Positions 47,701-61,020 of a DNA stretch of 64,000 bases are shown piece by piece. The translations under genes and the position numbers were made by a program. How positions within the stretch are numbered: the stretch's first letter is position 1; every line of letters begins with the position of its first letter. A model generated the notes under the pieces. The model was not told where the DNA came from. It made no database searches and was given only the letters and a program-made list of their open reading frames with translations. The stretch comes from Niebla homalea (taxonomy: Eukaryota; Ascomycota; Lecanoromycetes; Lecanorales; Ramalinaceae), in assembly GCA_019925105.1 (NCBI GenBank), contig JAHGAU010000007.1:806001-870000 (forward strand), read 5' to 3'.

Positions 47701-50700
47701 CCTTAATCTTTTAAATTTAAAAAGGAATTAATTAATATATATAAAGTAAAGGAAATACTTAAATAGTTCTAGGTATTTTTTTTAATAATAATAAAATTAT
47801 ACATAAAAAAAAACTCCGCAATATTATTAATAATCTTAATTTTTACCTTAAAATTATCGGAAACTTTATAATAAAGAATTATAATATAACCCGAAATTAA
47901 AATATTATTTTATAAATTAAAAAAATTAAACGAATAAAAAAATAAATTAAATAATATATAAAGATAAATTTATAACGTATAAAAAAAGATTAAAAAAGAT
48001 ACTTCCTTTAATTAATAAATAAATGCGATGGATATAAAACTTAAAAAGATATAACGTATTAAGCTAAGCAGTTAAAAATTAAAGTTTTATTTATAAATAA
48101 AGCAATAAATAACGTTATAAAAAAAATATAAAGAACTTTTAAAAATTATTAAATTAAGAATTCCCAGAATTAAATCTTAACGATTTTATAAAATAAGCGG
48201 TAAATAATATTAAAATATTATCTTAAAGAATTAATTTTATTTTTAATTATTATAAATATATACTTTATATTATATATAACTTAAACGGAAAAAGATATTA
48301 AACTTAAAAAATTAGAAAATACAATAAATAGAATAATTAAATATATATTAAAAAACGTAATTAATTATTTTAAGAATAATTTAACGAATATAAAACTCCG
48401 TAAACGTTTAATAGAAAACGTATATAAAAAGCTTAATCTTTATAAAATATATTTTAAAGTAAAATGGATTACGGAAAGAATAAAAAAAAAAAGCGGGAAC
48501 TTAAGAAGGAAAAAAAGGATAAAAAGGTGAATCTTAAAGCTTAAATATTTATAAATTAATTAAATCATATAAACGGAAACCTTTAAGAAGTTACGTTAAG
48601 GGTAAATTTAATATATATTAATTACGACGGAATTATATAAATATTATAAATAAGAGGAACGCGATAAACCAGATACCCCCAGAATTATATAAACGAGAAA
48701 CTTTAAGACGTTTTAATAATATAAATAACGTTAATATAATTACCGTAAGTAATATTACCTTAATAACTTAAGTATTAAAATTGACCTTAAAATCTATCTT
48801 AATAGAATATTAATAATTAAGCGGAAAATATAAATTAAAAGCCGTAAAATTATTAATAAAATTCATATATTAATTAAGATATTAAAAGAAATAATTAATT
48901 TACTTTAAGATTATTTAATCCGGCCAAGTTTAAAAACCTTTATATTAATGGCTTTAAATCGTTTAATATAAGATTATACTTTATTTATTATAAATATTAT
49001 AATATATTTTTAACGGAAAAATATATAAATTATAAATAAAGATATAACGGAAATAACATAAGCTTCGACGAGAAGAAATATATATAAGAAAAGGATTAAG
49101 ACCGTAAAAACGGCCGTTATAATATAAATTATTAATTATTATTATTACCTATAACCGTACTATTTACCGATTAATTAAATATATTAATAAACGTAATAAT
49201 TATCGTTTTAACTATATAGGAAGAAGGAAAGGTCCCTAATAAGGTCGATAATAAAGGAACTATCGATAACTTTAATTATAAAGTTATTATTATAAAGGAA
49301 GGATACCTTTTTAATAAAAACGTTAATTATAAAGTAAGCATAATAATAAATATAGCCGTAAAGCGATAATGAATTAAAGATAATAATTTAAAAAAAGGAG
49401 TTAAGCTTATATAAATTAAAAAGTAAATAAAAAGGAAATTAAAAAGAAAAACAAAAATTAAGAGGAAGAAAGAACTTTAATAAATTATCGGATTATTAAA
49501 GGAATAAACCTTAAACGTTAAACGGATTTTATTAATTAATAATATCGTACTCTTTATAATATATTTAATATAACTTTTATTATATTTTAAAAAAGAGATA
49601 AGTTAACTTATAAAAACGTATTAAACCTTAATTATATATATCGTAAGAAAATTATAATTATTAAGGAAATTCTTAAGAATAACGGAAAAAGGATATAAAA
49701 GACGATTTAAAATAAATAACTTAAGATTAATAATATTATAATCATAAACTTAAGATAAAATTTTAAAGTTATACTTAATAAGAATAAATAAGTATATTTT
49801 ATAAAAATAATAATTATTTATTAACCGGAATAAATAAATAAGTTATTTAATATAAAAGCCGATTAAGGATCGGATATTATTATAATTAACTTAAATATAA
49901 TAAAAGAATTACGGATAAAAAAAAGGTTTTTAAAATTACTCGGAGTTAATTACTTAAATATATTAATAATAAACGGAGATTATATATTATTTTATATATA
50001 GATTGTATTTAATATTAAAGTTATAAGAATAATTAAATTAATATAAATATTTATAATATTAAAAAATAACTTAAACTATAATATTTTACTAAGATTCTTA
50101 TAATTAAAGTTAATTACGGTTAACTTTAAGATTTAAATAAAGATATTAAAGATTAAGGATATTATTTATAAAGAAGATATTTAATTACTTAAACCTTAAA
50201 TACGCCCGTTAAATAAGATATATTAAAAGTTAATATATAAGAAGTTATATTATAAAAACGTAATAATATTAAAAGAAGAATCTAAGTTAAACTTATTTAA
50301 GTATAAAAATAATAAAGAAAACTTAAAAATTAAATTAAAAAATAAAAAGAATAATTAAGATTAATAAACTATAAGAAAAGAAAAAGTTTAAAGAATAAAA
50401 TCGGCTTTAAGGATATATATTTTAACGGTTAATTAATAAGAAAAAGAGGGCATATTTATATACTTAAAAAGAAGAGGGAATATATAAGAGATAGTTAGAA
50501 TAAGTAAAAGAAGACTAAGAGTAAGTTAAAGTATTAAGACGGGGTAAAAGAAATAAATTAAATAAAAAGTAAATAAAAATAATTAAATAAAGATTTAAAA
50601 GAATTAGAAAAAATAGGACGATAATAGGGGTATTTAAGAGATAATAAAGAAGCTCAGAAACATTAAAGAGACAATATAAAAGTTAAAAAGGATATAATAA

Positions 50701-51439
50701 ATAGTCCGATTAATAATTTAAAACCAAAAATAAGCCTTATCTTATATTAATAATAACTTATTAAATAAAAGCAGAAAATAGTTAAATTTATAAACTTAAT
50801 ATTTAATAAGATAAATAAAGAAATAATATAATACTTAAAGTTATTATTAATTATATAAAATAACGTTAAATAATATAAAGAATATATAATATATAAAGAA
50901 GAAACAATATTAATTAAATTAATAATAATTATAATAATAAAGACGGATAATTATATATATTAAAAGAACAATAAAAACTTAAAGAAGTTAATAATAAAAA
51001 GAAGAAAACTATATATTAAAATAATATAAAGAAGAAAATAAAATAAATAAGAAATAAAGATAATAAAAACTATTTACTTATTATAAAAAATATAATTTTA
51101 AGAATTAAATAATCCGATAATTTAATAACTTATTAAGGATTATTAGAGTATAAATACGGTATTTATTAAGTTTATTTAAAATACGTATATAAAATAACGG
51201 ATAAGTTAACTTTAAAATTATAAAATAAAGAAGTAAATATTAAAATAAAGTTATTATAAGTTATATTCTTAATAGATAAAAAAGTAATAAGAAGAAAAAT
51301 CAATATTTTAAAGTTATATAAAAAGCTATAAGTATAAATAAAGGAAGAAAATATTACGTTAAAGGATATTATTATAAATAATTAAATATGGCTTAAAATA
51401 CTTTAAATACTATAAACGTATAAGGATATAAGCGTAAAA

Positions 51440-52300
51440 GAATTATATAAAATCCCCGTAACGGACTTATTTCTATATAGAATAATATTAAGATTAAGGA
51501 TTAAACCGTATAAAGTTACCGTTAAAAAACTATTAAATAATAAAAAATAATAACTTAAAATAATTATATAATAAAGAATTAAATTAAGTATATATAAAAA
51601 ATATATATAAGTAAATAAATAAGTAAATATATAAAACGTATTCTTTATACTTATAAAGAAAGAAGGTAAAGTTAAATTATAACTTATATTTAATTATTAC
51701 TTTATATATAAAGTATTATTTATATTTTATATAAAGTTAATAGAAAAAATATATAATTTATTACGAATTCTATTATATAAGATTTTCTTTTAAATAAATA
51801 TAAAATATAAGTATTAAGTAATTAAAGTATACCTTAATAATCAATATTATCTTATTTTTAATATATTAAATATTAAATAATTATAGCTTATAAAAATACC
51901 TTAAAGAATACGTATATTTTTATTTATTTTTATTAAATTTATAAATATTATATTAAGAATTATCCTTAAATTAAATCCGGAATTATTTTTCCTTATTTTT
52001 AAAAGGGAGTATAACCTTATTAACTTAACTTTTTACCTTAATAATATCTTTAAAGTATATAGGATATAAAAAGAATAATTTACTTTTTTAAGAAATTATT
52101 TCTTTCCGTAAATTCTATAATTAAAGTTAAAGCTATTATTTAATAAGTTAAAAATCGGTATAATAAAAATTAAAGTATTAAAAGAAAACCATAAGGTAAA
52201 AAAACGTATATAAATTAAACCTAAAAAGTATAAGAAGATACTTAATTGGCCCGTACCGTAAAATATAAAAAACGTTAAAGGATTCTTAAATACCATTAAT
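51440..52300 (+). pseudogene. Reverse transcriptase relic of G4
   Basis: Motifs in order: A/N-A-F-F-I-L-I-K-K near 51640, a long palm region, Y-L-N-N at 52034-52045 (family YLDD), L-K-L near 52125, K-I-L-N-W-P-V-P near 52240 (family I-x-x-W-P-x-P) and N-V-K-G-F-L-N-T near 52270. That order is diagnostic of Ty3/gypsy. Both catalytic Asp are lost. An antisense frame at 52096-52296 is a shadow. Confidence 0.88.
52290..52300. repeat. TSD of L5 (left, 11 bp)
   Basis: ATACCATTAAT; its partner at 58103-58113 differs by one base (G for A). Confidence 0.85.
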
Positions 52301-52499
52301 ATTGATTGATTGATTGATTTATACTACGGATCTAATTAAGCTAATTCCGGCGTTCCCTAATACTCGGCCATTTGGCCTTACTGGTAACCATAAAAAACCC
52401 GATATCTATAACGTTAAGAATAAAAACCGGTATTTACCCAGCCTTTATTTACGTCCTAAAAGCTAAAAACATTTACGGCCGTTTAAAGAGTAAGAATCT

Positions 52500-55400
52500 A
52501 TTTATATACCTTTTCTAAGAAAACCTATAATATTACGATTAAATCTATTTAAAAATTATTTTTAAATTTATTGTTTTTCCGTTATCTTACGGGTTTATTT
52601 AATATTATAATTTTAGAATTCCGATTATATTATTAAATATCCTTATTAATATATATATTATTATTACCTTATTTATACGACTTTACCGACCGATATAATA
52701 TCGCCTTTTACGTTACCCCGGTATTTATAACCTTTTTAGCCCCTTACTAGGTGTAATTTTCCCGCTACTACTTCTTACCCCCGGGTTAACGGCGAGGTTT
52801 CTTAATTAGGTTTTTGATTATTTTTTTAATTTTTTTAATTAAGCCGAATTATAATAATAAGCCCGTAATTATTATAAATTTAACGGCCGCCTTAATACCC
52901 TTTTTATTAATAAGTATTTAATAATAATTATTAATCCTTACCTTTTTAATTAATCCCGGTTTAAGCTCCTTAAATAGTGGATAGGAAATTAATACGTATA
53001 CGGCGTCTTGCTTTTATTATTTATATTCGTAATTAACGTTAATCCGGTTATTAATATATATAATAAAAAGGAAATAAATTAAGCCGTTTTTGCTTATCCG
53101 GAGTTAAATTATTAACGCGTTATTGTTTTTCTTTATAATCCTATAATACCGGAGATACTTATTAATAACCTTATTATTATTTAACGCCAGGTATTATCGC
53201 TTTTAAGGGATTAATTCTTTATATTTACGTTAACGCTTTATTTATTTCCTTATAATTTATAAGGTAATTACCGTTAACTTTATTTTTATAACCTTCTTTT
53301 CTTCTGCCGTTTTTACTTTAAATAAAAGTTTATATACTCTTACGTTAACTTCTTAAACGTAAGCTAGGTCGACTTCTTTTTTAATTTACTCCAGTTTAAC
53401 TTCCGTGGGGGGGGTAAGTACCGCCTTTTTATACTTTCTTATTTAAGGTTTTTTATAATTTTAATAAATACGTTTATTTCCTATTAACGTAATTAAGTTT
53501 ATACCTTTTTTAAGCCTCATTTAAGCGATTATTTAATTTAGGGCCAGCTTTATTAATAATATAAAAACCTCGGATTCTAACACCGGGATAAAAGTCGCTT
53601 TATATACTTTATTTATTATTCTTAAGTATCGGTTTTAAACTTTTTATAATTACCGGACGGGCTCTTTCCTATATTTAAACGTACCTTTAAGTATGTATTA
53701 AATAACTATTACATATATTATTATAAACTTTATAACTACTTAATAAACGGTTCTAGCCTTTTATAAGGTAATTCCTTACGTTAACGTTATAAAGTAAATA
53801 AGGCCTTTCTTTTATAAAATTATCTTTTTCTGGACCTTTTTTATATAATCCTTTTAATTTAATTTCTTATTAACTTATAGGCTAAATACTTTAATACTAG
53901 CTTTTAATTTTATTATTATATTATTTAAATTTATTATAATTATTATATTATATAACTTTAAGCTTTTTATTATATAAATAAGCTTATACTTATACGGGGT
54001 AAACTAAGTTTTATATATTTTTATTTATTATAAATAAACTTTATAAACTTATTTTAATTTTAAATAATTTATATAAATAGATATATTATAAGTTAAAAGG
54101 TAAATATCGTTAATAAAGCCTTTTACTTAAATTTTCTATTTTAGCTTTATTAAGTTTTTAATAAATAAGCCGTTAAAGAATAGGAATAAGATTAAAGAGA
54201 TAGATAACCTTTGGGGAATCCCTATTATCGCGGGCTCTATTATATTTATTTTTTATTCCAGGTTAATTAACGTTATTTAGTTATTTAAGAAACTTTCTAT
54301 TTAATTTATAAGGAAAGGTAAGACCCTTTTTTTCCGTAAATTATATAGTAACTTTTGGTAATTTATTTTATTAAACGCCCTTATAATATCTAAGGAAAGA
54401 AAACTTATAATATATTTTTTTTTTATAGCTTTATATTATATATATACTATTAATTAAGCCTTTAAGAGCCGTTTCCGTTAACCGTTTTCTTCTTATTTTT
54501 ATTTATTAATTGGGGAATAACCTATATCCTTTTACGTAATTACTTAAGATCTTTATGATTACCGTTTTTAAAGCTTTCCTTAATATATAAAGGAGTATTA
54601 TAAGTTTATATAACTTTATCTCCGAGTAATTTAACTTAACTGGTTTCTTAAGGATAATCGTTTTAACCTCCTTAAATTTACGGAAGTAATATCCTATATT
54701 AAAGTAAACTTAAAATAAGTAAATAAAAACCTTTTTAAATAATAACGTTATTATGGATAGGAACCTATTTAATATACCGTTAAATTTAAGGGCCTTATCC
54801 TTCTTTAATTTATTAATTATTTTAATTATTATTTCTTAAGTTATTATTTTACTTATTATTATTAATTTAGGATATATTATATTATCGATATTTATTAAGT
54901 TAGCTTCCGGTAATAAAGGAAAGAACGTTTTTCTAAAAGCCTTAATTTTGCCGTTAAAGGTATTTATTACTATACCGTTTAATCTTTTTAAAGATAAAAA
55001 TTTAGGGATAGATTTAAGTTTTTTACTTTATTCTTTATTATATTTTATTAATTTTTAAACGCTATAAAGGGAAACCGCCGAGTTATATATTATAACCCGG
55101 AAGTATATTTATTTAACTTTTTGGATAATTTTCTTTTTTTCTTTTTAAGCTTTTTTTAACCGTTAAAATATCTTCCGGTTCTTATACTTAATAGTTTATT
55201 TTATAAGCGCTTTTACCTTTATAATTACCTTTATATATTCCTTATTTTAATAAGTTTTAACTCTTTAAGACGGCTTTAATATTAAGATTATAGTATTAAC
55301 CACTTTATTTAAAGCCTTTATTACCCGCTTTATAAAATAATCGATTTATTCCTTATTATTAAGTTAGGGATGTTCCGTTAATTAAGATATTATTTCTACC

Positions 55401-56300
55401 GCCTTTATTAATACTTTAACTTCCTTAACCGTTTTTTATACTTATTTAAACGGTAAAAACGGAGTCGCATTAATGGATTAATCTAAAGTTATTTATATCG
55501 GAATATAATCTAAACCGTATTTTAGGTCCTTTTAAGGTTTATATATTATAATTAAGTTAATAATACCTTTTAAGTTAAATATTAAATCGATTATAATTTT
55601 AAATTTATAACTTTCTTATATAATAGCCTTTTTTAACGTTAATAATATAAAGTTAAACTATATAATAATTATTAATAATTCCTTAAATTCAGTATAATTA
55701 ATTATATAACCGTCCTCGTTCTATTAAACGTAATAAAAATTAAAGTCCCTTATTAAGAAATACTTATTAAGTATAATTATAATATCCTTAAATAACGGGA
55801 TTATAAAAAGTTTTTTCCTATTAACCGGTAACGGATTATATATATTATAAATATTTAAAGTACCCTTAATATCCCTTTCTTATATAATCCGGAGTATATA
55901 TAGGTTCCCTCCGTAATAAGTAACGTCTTAATTATTTATATCTAGCCTTTTATTAATAAAGAAATATATCCGCGTTATTTTATTATCCTTAAAGGCTAAA
56001 TAAAAATTATTTCCTAGGTTAATTAAAAAATAAATATATAGATTATATAACGGCTTTTATATCGTTATAATATTAATATTTTTTATTTCCTTAAATTTAA
56101 ATATTAATATTATAACTTTAATTACTTCTTTACGTACGTTATATTATATTACCCTTAAAAGTATAAATATATTAGATATTAATATTTATTAAGCTTTTTT
56201 CGTTAATTTTTATTTATATAAATAGTCTTTTTTTAAGGTTAAACGTTATTTATTTTAATCTTTTTTATTACGATAATAATCTTAATTAAGCGGCCGGCCT
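52500..56300 (-). pseudogene. LINE L5 ORF2
   Basis: Collinear with L2. The RT site reads F-I-N-D near 54095-54110, so this copy keeps the second catalytic Asp that the other LINEs have lost. Stops from Gln/Trp codons throughout. Ends are approximate. Confidence 0.83.
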
Positions 56301-58064
56301 TAAGGATTAATATTATTATAAGTTTCTTCTTCTTTACGTTATTAATTATTATATTTTACCTTTCCCCGTTTAATAAATTCCGTTTATATTTTAAAACCGT
56401 TTTTAATTATTTTACCGGTTTAAGTTTATATAAGTTATAACGTTAAACCTTAATTATTATTTTAATCTCTTTATATTAAGTTTTTTTTACTCTTATTATA
56501 TATTATAAATCCTACGTTAAGTAATTATTATTATTATACGCCGCGTATTTTAATACGTTCTTTATTAAGCCCTTTATTATTAAGCTAACGTATTTATACG
56601 TATTATACCCTTTAATATATATTACGTACTTTATATTATTAAGGTACCTTATAATAATATATTTGTACCCTTAATATTTAAAGCATTAATAGATATCCGC
56701 TATCCGGTTTTAAAGTCTTATTAATTTAAAGGATTTACCCTTTATTACCCTTTTATTAAGGATATCGTCGTATATCCTTATTAACGTTATATTTAGGATA
56801 ATTATAAAGTATTTCTTTATATAATTAAAGGCATTTAACCTTTTTATTATAACGGGGAGGCTATAATCGATAATCTTTAGTTTAAGGTAAAAACCGTATT
56901 CTTTTTTTCTATCCGCCTTAAGATAACTTCCCTTTCCTCCCCCGTAAATTTTACTAAATATATCCCGTCTATTATAATAATAAAGGATTATTTTAATACC
57001 TTTATTATTTTATACCCTTTTTTACCGGTTTATCTCTTTAATTTCTTTAATTTTTCCTTTATTTTTAATAAAATTATATTAAGGAAGATATTTTTACTTT
57101 ATAGCTTATATACCGTAATAATTTATTTTATTAATAGTTTTCCTGTTACCTTAAACGCCTTTATTAATTATAATAGGTTTGCCTTTATTATTATACTCTT
57201 CTCCTCTTTGCTTAATAATTATATAATTATTATCCTTACTTTTTTTAACGTTATTACCTTCTCTTCCGCCCTTATTTTTTTTATTATTAACGTTAACGCC
57301 GCTTTTACGGCCCTCGCTATCCAGCTTATCTTTATTCCCTTCCTTAAAGCCTTTTTTATTGCTTCCTTACTTCGTACGTATCCTCTTTATTTCCTTTTAC
57401 CTCCGTTTACCGGCGTTTTTATTACCGTCCTTTAAGTTTTATATAGTTTTTTTAACTTCCTTAAATTTCTCCCCGTTTTTATATAAAAGTCTTTTATTCC
57501 CCGTAACCTGATTTATAGTATTAATTAGGTCTTTAACGTAATATCCTTTTATATAATTATAAAAAGGCCTTTTAACGCCCTTATTGCTTCCTCCTTTTTT
57601 ACTTTTCCCTTACGTATTTAATAATTACCTTTTTTTATAGCCTATTCTTATCCACCTAATATCTCCCTATCTTTACTTAGCTCTTTTTTAATTTATATAT
57701 ACTTAATAAAACCTTTTACGTTTCCGCTTACCCTTTATCCGTCCCCGCGTATCGTCCTCGTCCCCTCCGCCCTTTATTTATTACCCTTTATAATAATATT
57801 TTTACGCGTTATACGTATCTTTTTACGTATATCTTATTAATTATAGGCTCCCTATTTAATTTAAGGCCTTTCTATCTCGTATTTATCGCGTTATTCATAC
57901 GATTTATTACCGTTCCTATTAACCTGGGCCGCTTACCCTTCCTCCCCTTTTACCCTTACTATTCCGCTTCCGCTTATCGCATTTAAGGTACTATCCTTAC
58001 TATTACTTAAGCTATGCATACGTGCATCGTTTCTGACCTCTGGGGTCCCGTTGTTCGTCGCCAT
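56300..58064 (-). pseudogene. LINE L5 ORF1
   Basis: MATNNGTPEVRNDARMHS opens at 58064, and the first 43 codons are free of stops (to about 57936). The frame also extends upstream into the leader without a stop, but the shared MATN start is preferred. The end is inferred from L1. Confidence 0.8.
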
Positions 58065-58102
58065 CGTTATTATTACCTTTTTATCGACCCGATAATATAT
58101 TG

Positions 58103-58113
58103 ATACCGTTAAT
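58103..58113. repeat. TSD of L5 (right, 11 bp)
   Basis: ATACCGTTAAT; one mismatch to 52290-52300. The G4 pol frame continues from here. Confidence 0.85.
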
Positions 58114-58119
58114 ATAGTA

Positions 58120-58720
58120 AGGAAATAAATTAAAAACTTCATAAAAATAGCTTACCCTTTTACTTATTTAATTAATAATATAGAGTAAAAATAAAAAGAG
58201 TTAAAGGATATATCGTTTTAATTTATATAAAATATAATAATAAAGGTTAAAGCTTTATTTAAATAAGACTTTAAAATGCCGGTTTATATATATATTAATA
58301 CCTTAAAATACGGAGCCGGATATTATATTATTTAAGTTTAAAACGGTTATATTATTTTACTTATTTATAACTTATATACGATAAATAAAATAAAACGTAA
58401 TTACGATACTTATAAGTGAAAATTAATAATGATTATTACGTTTAAGGAAAAGTTCTTTTATATATTGAATATAAAAAAAGTTTTAATTATATATATAGAT
58501 TATAAGTTATTTATAAGGTTTATAAATATAGATTATTATAAAAATATCTTCATAAAATAAATAAATAAATTAAGAAGGCTATATATTAAAATTAAATATA
58601 TTAAAAAAGAAATTAATAAAACGGCGGATAATTTATTAAAAGCATTATTTTATAATTTAAATTATATACCCAATAAAGTAATAAAGAAAATAGCCTTTAA
58701 GGTATAAAAGAATAAGAATA
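58120..58720 (+). pseudogene. RNase H relic of G4
   Basis: Y-G-A-G-Y-Y-I at about 58309-58330 lies in the region of the first catalytic Asp. I-D-Y-K at about 58495-58510 stands for the family's T-D-H-K. N-K-T-A-D-N-L-L near 58615-58640 matches the closing N-x-x-A-D-x-L-S pattern. Stops are few compared with the LINEs. Confidence 0.8.
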
Positions 58721-59149
58721 ATACGGTATAATTCTAAAAGAATAATAAAGGAGGATACCGTATTATATTAAAGGAATTTTCTAAGGAAGCGAAGAAAAAT
58801 AAAATTAATACTTATAATAATATATAAATTATAATATAATAATTAAAGGGTTAATTAACTTAAAACGTGGGGGGAAAGTTGATAAAGAAAAATATAAATA
58901 AAAAAAAGAAAATAAATATAAGAAAATTATAGTTATAAAAGATAATTATAAATAAGTTAATATAAATATATAATATAAGATTAAATAGTAATTACGAAAT
59001 AAAATATATATAAATTAACTATAAGTTTACGGAATTATTAAAACTTAAGGAATTATTTTATTATAAGGATAATAATTAATATATTAATATTATTAAATAT
59101 TTTAAAATAAAAATAAAATTAAAAAAGAAAAATATAATTTAACGAATTA

Positions 59150-59900
59150 AATTTAATAAATAACTTATAAATTATAAATTTTATTTAATTATTAATAAGT
59201 TACTTTATTAATATAGGAAGCATTAAACGATATATTTAATAAAAGAAAAAATAATATAAATACTTAAAAAGGTTTATAATAACGCAGGATATTTCTTATT
59301 AAAAATTATATTAAAGAAATTACGGTATTATTATTAATAACCGGATATAATAAAAAATATTATAAAATACATATAAGGGTACTTAACTTATATAAAGTAA
59401 ACATATAGAAACCGTACGGTTTTATTAAGTTTAATTAAGGTAAAGGCCTCCTTTAATTTATTTAAAACGGACTTTATTAACTTTTTTAAATAAATATAGG
59501 GCGGTCTTCAGTATATCTTTAATATAATAAATTATTTCTTACGATTTATATAATTATTTTATACCGTATCGATTAAAATAAAAAACGTAATTATTATATT
59601 AAAAAAATATACAAATTATTACTTAAAACCCGTTACGATATATATAAATATCGGGAAGGTATTTATAAATAAAAGGATGGGAAGCTTCCTCCGGTTATAT
59701 AATATCCAGTTTATCTTTATATTGAATATAACGTATAAAGCAATAAATATAATAAAGTTTAATAATTAAATTTAATAAAATATAATAAGGAAAACGTAAA
59801 CTTAATAGAAGTATAATTAAGTATAAATAAAAAAATTAACGATATTAAATATTAACTTAAAATATATTAAATATTTAAAGTATATCCTTATTAATATCCT
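59150..59900 (+). pseudogene. Integrase relic of G4
   Basis: A zinc region (His/Cys partly as Tyr) lies at 59200-59370. T-D-F-I-N-F-F at 59467-59490 holds the first catalytic Asp (59470-59472). Y-I-N-I-G-K-V-F near 59643-59665 is where the second Asp should be, now Asn. I-I-K-F-N-N near 59750-59765 is where the family has (V/I)-E-R-F-N-R, so the catalytic Glu reads Lys. Confidence 0.85.
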
Positions 59901-60129
59901 TTTTAAGGTTAAGCCGGATATAATATATAAATGTAACGTAATTAAGCTAAAAGTTAAAATACGTATTATAAAAAGAATAATACCGTTTTTAAAAGAAGTA
60001 ATATATAAAGCCGTTTAAAGATTTATAATAGACCGGATAAGTATTAAAGAAAAGTTATAAAAGAAATTAAACGTAATAAAAAACCGATAAAAAAAACGTT
60101 ATAATAAGGGAGTATAAGGTTAAAACCCA

Positions 60130-60480
60130 TTAAAAAAAGGGTAATTAATTATATAACGGGATTTTACCCTTAATCTTAAGAAATTTAAGCCCCGTTAAGT
60201 CGGATTATTTATTATTAAAAGCTTTATAAAAAAGCATAAAGCTTTATATATATTAAAAAGGATAAATAGAACTTTTATACCCAACTTATTTTATAAGGAT
60301 TATCTTAAAGTATTTATATTATATACCGGGTATTTTAAACCCTCCAATAAATCAAAGCTAGAAATAATAAAGAGAATTAAAATCTAACGGACTAAACGGA
60401 GAACACTTTGGTCCTCTAGAAACCGCTATAATTATAGATGGTACGATTTAAAAGGAGGAAATATATATAAATAATATAAT
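60130..60480 (+). pseudogene. GPY/F-like C-terminal module of G4
   Basis: K-F-K-P-R near 60183 and G-L-F-I-I-K near 60200 match the K-L-x-P-R-W-x-G-P-F pattern of the GPY/F module that ends many gypsy integrases. The frame runs on to about 60460. Confidence 0.65.
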
Positions 60481-61020
60481 GCCGTTTTTTTTATATTTTT
60501 ATTTTATTTATTCTTATATTTCGGTATATTAGAAATCCTAAGAAAATACGGATTCAAAAATTAAAAAAAAGGAAAAGGAGAAAAGGAATAAATAGTTATT
60601 TTAATAAACGTAATTAAAAACGAAAAATTAAAAAAGAAAAGAAGCAAGAATATAATAAGGATTCGGAGGAAATAAATACGAATAAGGGAATATTAAATTT
60701 TTAACTTTTTATTTATAATCTTTTATTTATTATATTATAAGCTATAAAATAATAAAATTATAAAAAGTTATAATTATTTATAATTAAAAATATTTCCTTA
60801 AAAAAAAAGAAAAAGCATATTAAAAGTAATATATAAATAAAAATATAATTAAATATTAAAGTTATATATTAAAAAATCTATTTAAAAAAACGTTTCTTTT
60901 ACGGATTATAAATCTGGATATTAAATTTATTATAAATATTATATTAAGAATACGGATAAAATATATTATTAATATATATAAAAAATTTATTTTAAATAAT
61001 AAGTAATTAAAACTTTGACC
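60481..61020. other. AT-rich RIPped stretch after G4, no gene seen
   Basis: Place where a G4 3' LTR is expected, but no second copy was found in the window. Contains A-rich and T-rich runs only. Confidence 0.45.

Larger units (their letters stand above)
47700..52300 (+). mobile_element. Ty3/gypsy G4, gag to RT (left part), RIP-degraded
   Basis: RT is certain from 51640 to 52300; the upstream extent is inferred. Frames in 48000-50400 are Lys/Asn/Ile-rich, as expected for RIPped gag and protease, but lack a clear knuckle. L5 splits the element in the RT connection region: the frame G-F-L-N-T-I-N stops at 52300 and resumes at 58103. Confidence 0.75.
52301..58102 (-). mobile_element. Tad1-like LINE L5, full length (5.80 kb), RIP-degraded
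   Basis: On -, the 5' end is at 58102, with a 38-bp leader, start codon (MATNNG) at 58064 and the (AATC)n tail at 52301-52320. It groups with L2. The G4 frame continues across it once removed, fixing both ends. Stops throughout. Confidence 0.94.
58114..60480 (+). mobile_element. Ty3/gypsy G4, RNase H to 3' end (right part)
   Basis: Resumes the G4 pol frame after L5. It carries RNase H, integrase and a GPY/F-like module, ending near a purine-rich AAAAGGAGGAAA at 60450-60461 that may be the polypurine tract. No 3' LTR could be matched to an upstream copy. Confidence 0.8.

Noticed and set aside
52096..52296. 66-codon frame on -
   Set aside because: Antisense of the G4 RT, whose motifs (YLNN, W-P-V-P) are clear on +.
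52301..52320. ATTG/AATC repeats as telomeric or microsatellite DNA
   Set aside because: They occur only as 4-5 units at the 3' ends of all five LINE copies, next to TSDs, so they are LINE tails.
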